Shown one piece after another: positions 60,209 to 64,000 of a stretch of DNA of 64,000 bases. The notes beneath the pieces are model-generated. The model worked only from the letters and a program-made list of their open reading frames with translations. It ran no database searches and was not told the origin of the DNA. The DNA lies in the NCBI RefSeq assembly GCF_900573885.1, contig NZ_UPSE01000198.1, positions 62,001 through 126,000 of the forward strand. Reading direction: 5' to 3'. The stretch's first letter is position 1, and the number at the start of each line of letters is the position of its first letter. The stretch comes from Pseudomonas viridiflava (GTDB lineage: Bacteria; Pseudomonadota; Gammaproteobacteria; Pseudomonadales; Pseudomonadaceae). A program made the position numbers and the translations under genes.

Positions 60209-61090
60209 GTGGATCTTGAAGAGCTGCAAACCTTCGTGGCAGTCGCCGATGCGGGAGGGGTTACACGCGGGGCGGCGCGATTGGGCCTGTCCAAATCGAT
60301 CGTCAGCAGGCGCCTCGCTCGCCTTGAATCCGAGCTGGGCGTGCAGTTGATGTCGCGCTCGACCCGGGGCGCCGCGCTGACGGAAGCAGGAACCACGTTT
60401 CGCGACTATGCCGAGCGCGCCTGTGCCGAAATGGAGCAGGCCCGCGAAGCGATTTTGCCCGCTGGCGAGCTTCGTGGCCGCTTGCGCATTGCCGCGCCAT
60501 TAACGTTCGGCCCCACGCACTTCGCGCCCATTCTGGCGGAGATGGCCAGACGGCATCCACATCTGCATGTGCAAACCACCTACAGCGACCGGTTCGTTGA
60601 CCTCATCGCCGAGGGCTACGACTGCGCGATACGGGTTGGCTACCTGCAGGACTCCACCATGGTCGCCCGGTGCATCGGCGCCATCGTTGGGAAATTGGTG
60701 GCCAGCCCGGCCTACATCGAGGCCCAAGGCGCCCCCGAGTCGCCGGAGCAGATATCGGATCACCAAGCCTTGATGCAAGGCACCGAGCCGTGGTCATTCA
60801 TGGATAACGACAAGGTCGTGACGGTGCGCCCGCAAGGCACGTTCAAGGCCGACAACGGCACCGCATTGGCAGCCGCTGCCGTGGCAGGTCTGGGCATTGC
60901 CTACCTGCCCGACTGGATCACCCATGAGCATCTGGCCAGCGGTGCGCTGGTGCCGATCATGACGGACTATCCACTGCTGCCCGCAGGCGCCTATGTCATC
61001 AGGCCGCCGGGTCAGCACCCGGCGCGCAAGATCAGAATCCTGACCGAGCTGCTGATCGAGTACTGCGACCAGGCGGCACCCATTCCTTGA
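60209..61090 (+). CDS. LysR-family transcriptional regulator
   Basis: A 293-residue LTTR. The HTH lies at about 1-60 (LEELQTFVAVADAGGVTRGA, LGLSKSIVSRRLARLESELG) and the effector domain from about 87 (LRGRLRIAAPLTFGPTHFAPI), closing with LPDWITHEHLASGALVPIM. The GTG start follows AAAGAGGA. It is divergent from the hydrolase operon and followed convergently by the SnoaL-like gene. It is the natural binder of the shared promoter element. Confidence 0.9.
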   Translation: MDLEELQTFVAVADAGGVTRGAARLGLSKSIVSRRLARLESELGVQLMSRSTRGAALTEAGTTFRDYAERACAEMEQAREAILPAGELRGRLRIAAPLTFGPTHFAPILAEMARRHPHLHVQTTYSDRFVDLIAEGYDCAIRVGYLQDSTMVARCIGAIVGKLVASPAYIEAQGAPESPEQISDHQALMQGTEPWSFMDNDKVVTVRPQGTFKADNGTALAAAAVAGLGIAYLPDWITHEHLASGALVPIMTDYPLLPAGAYVIRPPGQHPARKIRILTELLIEYCDQAAPIP

Positions 61091-61153
61091 AAGTGTGTGG
61101 CTGCTCAGGCCGGTCTAGCCGGCCTGAGCAGCCATTGCGGCAAAGCGCCCGGG

Positions 61154-61567
61154 CTACAGGCTATAGCCAACGTGACTCTGGAAGCGGGTCTCGGACGAGG
61201 CGGGGTCGATAAACACAAACAGCGATTCGATACGGCCATTTTTGAACTGCGCAATGTCCATTCCGGTAACGGCCGCTGGCCCTTCCTGCGGGCCGCAGCT
61301 CCAGCTCAGGCGGCCCATACCGTTATGACCGACCGCCGGCCCCCGCGCGCGAAAAACGAACCCCGGCGGCAGGCTGGCAAGCAGCTCGGTCACCGCGTCG
61401 GAAATAGCCGCCTGCCCCCTGGCCCTGGCGTGCGGCTCGTTCAGCACAGCGTTGTCGGCGTAAAGAATTCGAATGGCCTTCAGGCGCCGTTCTTCGTCGC
61501 GTTCGCCGAACACATGCTCAAGGTTCGCCTGCATCAGGCCGTTGTAGTCGATTGAAGCTACGGTCAT
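61154..61567 (-). CDS. SnoaL-like/NTF2-fold protein
   Basis: A 137-residue protein (MQANLEHVFGERDEERRLKA, IRILYADNAVLNEPHARARG, VTGMDIAQFKNGRIESLFVF) with the NTF2/SnoaL cone fold. The ATG at 61567 follows AAGGAT; the frame is open to 61921 but that part lacks family features. The shared 49-base element copy B lies 194-242 bases upstream, placing it in the same regulon as the hydrolase operon. Confidence 0.8.
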   Translation of the reverse strand: MTVASIDYNGLMQANLEHVFGERDEERRLKAIRILYADNAVLNEPHARARGQAAISDAVTELLASLPPGFVFRARGPAVGHNGMGRLSWSCGPQEGPAAVTGMDIAQFKNGRIESLFVFIDPASSETRFQSHVGYSL

Positions 61568-62088
61568 CGTTAAATCCTTGCGCCTGTCTGGCCGTAAAGA
61601 CGCAGACCACGGCTGTTGGCAGGGGTGAGTTTTGCAGTGCAGAGGTCTGGCCTTGGAAAACCCGGCGGTGCCATTTACAGGAAAAAACGGCACGGTTTCC
61701 GGAGCGATTCGTGCCGGTGGCAGACTGCCCAGGGTGGCAGCACTGTGCCGTCGGTTGGCACGATCCGGTAGTCGCGTCAGATGCAAAGCTGTGTCGCTGA
61801 ATAGGGAACGGCTGAAGCGAAGGCATTTCACATTTTGCTTACCGGTTTCAGTTCGCTTGAAAGGCATGATCCCAACGTAGACGCGCCAGAGCTGACAGTG
61901 TTTTTTTGTTTGAGGGGGCACGCTTAGATGTCGCTGACTTTTGAGCGACGTGGGCTCGGCGGTGCCAGTGCGAGTAAACGAGCAATAGTGGAGATGGCTT
62001 TATGACGTATCAGTGGACCGCATGCGCCTTTGACTCCGGCAGAGAATGCGCAGAGGATATGCGCATTGAAGTTTCTGAGGACGCACTG
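61568..62088. other. Intergenic region holding promoter element copy B
   Basis: About 520 bases with no well-supported gene. The notable feature is copy B of the promoter element at 61761-61809. A smaller inverted repeat, GTCGCT and AGCGAC with an 8-base spacer, lies at 61930-61949, between that element and ccdA. The frames crossing this area lack coding features. Confidence 0.5.
61761..61809. promoter_or_regulatory. Conserved 49-base promoter element, copy B
   Basis: Gap-free match to copy A at 59971-60019 with the blocks TCCGGTAGT and CTGTGTCGC identical. It sits upstream of the SnoaL-like gene on the minus strand. The two copies point the same way relative to their target genes. Confidence 0.65.
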
Positions 62089-62334
62089 ATGCCTGCCGCC
62101 TACAACCCCAACGCCCCGAAACGTGCTGCCAACCTGAGTGTTAACAGCGATCTGCTAAATAAGGCCAAGGAAATGAACATCAACATCTCGGCAACATTGG
62201 AACAGGCACTTTCCGAAGCGCTGAAAGCCAAACAGCGTGACCAATGGCTGGAAGAAAACCGCACTGCCATTGCTGCCTATAACGAGCACGTGGAAGCACA
62301 CGGTGTGTTCAGTGACGACTTGCGGAGCTTCTGA
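62089..62334 (+). CDS. ccdA: CcdA-family antitoxin
   Basis: An 81-residue type II antitoxin. The N-terminus (NAPKRAANLSVNSDLLNKAKEM) is the ribbon-helix-helix DNA-binding part, and the C-terminus (QWLEENRTAIAAYNEHVEAHGVF) matches the CcdB-binding tail of CcdA. The ATG at 62089 follows GAGG and gives a CcdA-like size (72 in F plasmid); the frame is open to 62002. Its stop overlaps the toxin start (TGATG). Confidence 0.9.
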   Translation: MPAAYNPNAPKRAANLSVNSDLLNKAKEMNINISATLEQALSEALKAKQRDQWLEENRTAIAAYNEHVEAHGVFSDDLRSF

Positions 62335-62651
62335 TGCCCCAGTTCGCTGTGCACAAGAATACGAATGCTCATACCAAGGCGACCATTCCCTTTCTGCTCG
62401 ATATCCAGAGTGATCTGATCGCCGAGCTTGGAACGCGGGTCGTGGTGCCGCTTTACACGGCTGCTGCGATGAAAGGAAAAGTGCTCAGGACCCTGACGCC
62501 GACCTTCGCTATCGAGGGTAAGCACTATGTAATGGTGACGCCTCAGCTCGCCGGTATCGCCAGGAAGCAGCTAGGCGTGCAGATCGCTGACCTCTCAGCA
62601 CGTCGCGATGAAATAGTTGCTGCACTTGATCTGCTCGTCACCGGTATCTGA
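62334..62651 (+). CDS. ccdB: CcdB-family toxin (gyrase poison)
   Basis: A 105-residue toxin of the CcdB family, which traps DNA gyrase. MPQFAVHKNTN at the start, PFLLDIQSDLIAELGTRVVVPL and GKHYVMVTPQLAGIARKQLG follow F-plasmid CcdB (101 residues). The C-terminus, TGI, is near the conserved W-G-I end of F CcdB but the Trp is replaced by Thr, so gyrase poisoning could be altered. Translational coupling with ccdA is by overlap. It is intact. Confidence 0.9.
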   Translation: MPQFAVHKNTNAHTKATIPFLLDIQSDLIAELGTRVVVPLYTAAAMKGKVLRTLTPTFAIEGKHYVMVTPQLAGIARKQLGVQIADLSARRDEIVAALDLLVTGI

Positions 62652-62659
62652 ACCCCACC

Positions 62660-63061
62660 GTGCCCCACCTCATCGCCCGCCTCAAACACTGGGCCCATCG
62701 CCTGAAAACCAACCTGGTCTTGCTCTGGCTATGCTGCCGCGATGCGGCCATGCCCTGGCTGCCGAAGGGGGTTGCCTTGGCCACGCTGGCGTACGCGGCC
62801 AGCCCCGTTGATCTGATTCCGGATTTCGTGCCGGTGGTGGGTTATCTGGATGATCTGTTGCTGTTGCCGTTGGGCATCGCTCTGGCGTTGCGCCTGACGC
62901 CAGCCGCAGTGCTGGAGCGTTGTCGGCCCGCTGCCGAGGCGATGGCCGGCCAGCGTCCGGCGCTGAAGGGGCGGTGGTTAATGGCGGGTTTGATTGTGTT
63001 GAGTTGGCTCGCGCTGGGCGGGTGGCTCTGGTGGTATGGCGGGCAGTGGTTCGTCCACTGA
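62660..63061 (+). CDS. DUF1232 (YkvA-type) membrane protein
   Basis: A 133-residue protein. The core AATLAYAASPVDLIPDFVPV-type block (here LAYAASPVDLIPDFVPVVGY, then LDDLLLLPLGIALAL) is the DUF1232 signature, followed by a C-terminal transmembrane helix (LIVLSWLALGGWLWW). The start is GTG, eight bases after the ccdB stop, without a clear Shine-Dalgarno. Function is unknown. Its last 84 bases overlap the convergent AraC gene. Confidence 0.85.
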   Translation: MPHLIARLKHWAHRLKTNLVLLWLCCRDAAMPWLPKGVALATLAYAASPVDLIPDFVPVVGYLDDLLLLPLGIALALRLTPAAVLERCRPAAEAMAGQRPALKGRWLMAGLIVLSWLALGGWLWWYGGQWFVH

Positions 63062-63880
63062 GCGCCCAATGGCTGAGCGCAAATCCCTGGGTGAAATGCC
63101 GAAGCGTGCGCGAAAACTCACGGCAAATCGGGACGCCGATGTGTAGCCGTTGCACGCGGCGATGTCGCTCACTTGTCGAGTGGTGGTCTGCAGCAGATGC
63201 AGCGCCGTGCCGAGTCGGATTTCTTTGAGAATTTCGCGGAAGCTGCGCTGTTCGCTGTTCAATTGCCGACGCAAAGTCGACGCGCCGAGGTGCAGTTTTC
63301 GCGCGGCGCTTTCTACGGTCCAGTCACTGCCCGGGGCGCTCATGATCAGTTGCTGCAAGCGCTCGCTCAGCCGGTCGTGACGGTCTTCGAAAAGCGGGCC
63401 GGCAAGGCCTGCTAGCCCCAAGCCGAGCAACACCGCCTCGCCATACAAGGTGCGCAGGGCGTCGGGGGCGCCGGCGTTTACGGCCTGTAAAAGGTGATTC
63501 CAGGCTTGGCTGGTGTGGGCGTCAAGCGGCACGCTGAGGTCATGGGCCGAGCCGCGGTGGGCGTCGAGTTGCTGCCGGTAGCGCGCCTGAAAATCGCGCA
63601 GTAGCTCGGTGGGGAAACTGATGGCGTCGGCAATGTAGTGGCCATGCTTGCCCGGAATATTGGTGACCGCCAGTTCATAACCTGCCGGCAACAGCACCAG
63701 ATGCTGAGGCCCGCCGCGCATTTCCTTGCCGTTCCAGTGCACCACCTTTTCGCCCTGACGAACGCGACACAAGGTGGTGACGAACACGGTGACTCGCTGC
63801 AACGCGTGGTGCTGGCGCGCCTCGATTACGCAGGCAGAAATTCTGCTTTCCTGGTGTTGAATGCCGGCAGAAGAGGGCAT
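62978..63880 (-). CDS. AraC-family transcriptional regulator
   Basis: A 300-residue regulator. The N-terminal sensor part includes MRGGPQHLVLLPAGYELAVT; the C-terminal double HTH is ESAARKLHLGASTLRRQLNSE and VSDIAACNGYTSASRFAVSF, followed by RARFGISPRDLR. The tail after that is a 25-residue Pro/Glu-rich extension that overlaps the DUF1232 gene on the other strand. The start ATG at 63880 lies six bases after the stop of the partial gene upstream, so they are probably co-transcribed. Confidence 0.88.
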   Translation of the reverse strand: MPSSAGIQHQESRISACVIEARQHHALQRVTVFVTTLCRVRQGEKVVHWNGKEMRGGPQHLVLLPAGYELAVTNIPGKHGHYIADAISFPTELLRDFQARYRQQLDAHRGSAHDLSVPLDAHTSQAWNHLLQAVNAGAPDALRTLYGEAVLLGLGLAGLAGPLFEDRHDRLSERLQQLIMSAPGSDWTVESAARKLHLGASTLRRQLNSEQRSFREILKEIRLGTALHLLQTTTRQVSDIAACNGYTSASRFAVSFRARFGISPRDLRSAIGRSVDEPLPAIPPEPPAQREPTQHNQTRH

Positions 63881-63885
63881 GGGGG

Positions 63886-63999
63886 TTAGCGTCCGTACAC
63901 GGGGGTAAGCGTGGCCTTTTCCAGCACGTTGGCGTTGAGCATGTAGCCCACAAGCGCGCCGCTGGCCTGGTTGTCGAGCGGCAGTTTATCCACTTTCAA
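63886..63999 (-). CDS. Partial gene, C-terminal 37 residues, function unknown
   Basis: The last codons of a minus-strand gene cut by the window edge, reading LKVDKLPLDNQASGALVGYM followed by LNANVLEKATLTPVYGR and a stop. The residues show no recognisable motif. It probably shares an operon with the AraC gene. Confidence 0.55.
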   Translation of the reverse strand: MKVDKLPLDNQASGALVGYMLNANVLEKATLTPVYGR

Positions 64000-64000
64000 C

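Overview
The window reads as a chromosomal segment of a high-GC gammaproteobacterium, most likely a Pseudomonas. Gene density is high, and start codons are mostly ATG or GTG behind GGAG-type ribosome binding sites. Pseudomonas-type content includes an EstA/EstP esterase autotransporter, an OprD porin, an HMG-CoA reductase with the catalytic numbering of the P. mevalonii enzyme, a FecI/FecR/TonB-receptor set, PAAR effectors and REP elements of the GCTCCTACAG type. No rRNA, tRNA, CRISPR array, prophage or intact insertion sequence was seen. All calls were made by reading the sequence and recognising families; no database search was run.

Layout. 0-6.5 kb: Old Yellow Enzyme reductase, DUF3833 lipoprotein, EstP, a HipA-type kinase with a downstream HTH partner behind three evenly spaced palindromes, and a P-loop kinase. 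6.8-13.7 kb: three regulator-target groups (AraC/membrane protein, LysR/MFS/SDR) and a small autotransporter. 13.9-23.2 kb: a long minus-strand cluster encoding HMG-CoA reductase, HMG-CoA lyase, a class III CoA-transferase, two hotdog hydratase subunits, a two-part TctA-like transporter and an OprD porin, facing a MocR-type regulator. Together these look like uptake and breakdown of mevalonate and related branched C6 dicarboxylates to acetyl-CoA and acetoacetate.

23.3-32 kb is mostly housekeeping or orphan genes: a chemoreceptor, a hexapeptide-repeat protein, a SUFU-like protein, AlaE, PPK2, a YiaV/YiaW-like pair and several hypotheticals. 32.2-40.4 kb is a substrate-specific regulon: a periplasmic binding protein, a LivH permease, an 830-residue LivM-LivG-LivF fusion and a deaminase-like amidohydrolase on the plus strand, and a gamma-glutamyltransferase-like enzyme plus a GntR/FCD regulator on the minus strand. 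Both outer promoters carry paired TGCTAGCA palindromes.

41.1-43.7 kb is a lower-GC interbacterial toxin island: a PAAR protein with a toxin-44-like C-terminus, followed by three immunity-like genes in exact 585-bp steps. 43.9-47.9 kb is an iron-responsive sigma/anti-sigma/receptor system. 48-57.5 kb holds a PQQ-propeller lipoprotein, a TerB-like protein, an SDR, a LysR/cupin pair, a frameshifted DUF1275 gene, a DUF2007 gene with a translationally coupled 36-residue zinc-ribbon peptide, and a NYN-LOTUS protein. 57.6-61.6 kb holds two isochorismatase-fold hydrolases, two SnoaL/NTF2-fold proteins and a LysR regulator, tied together by a repeated promoter element. The window ends with ccdAB, a DUF1232 protein, an AraC regulator and the 3' end of an unidentified gene.
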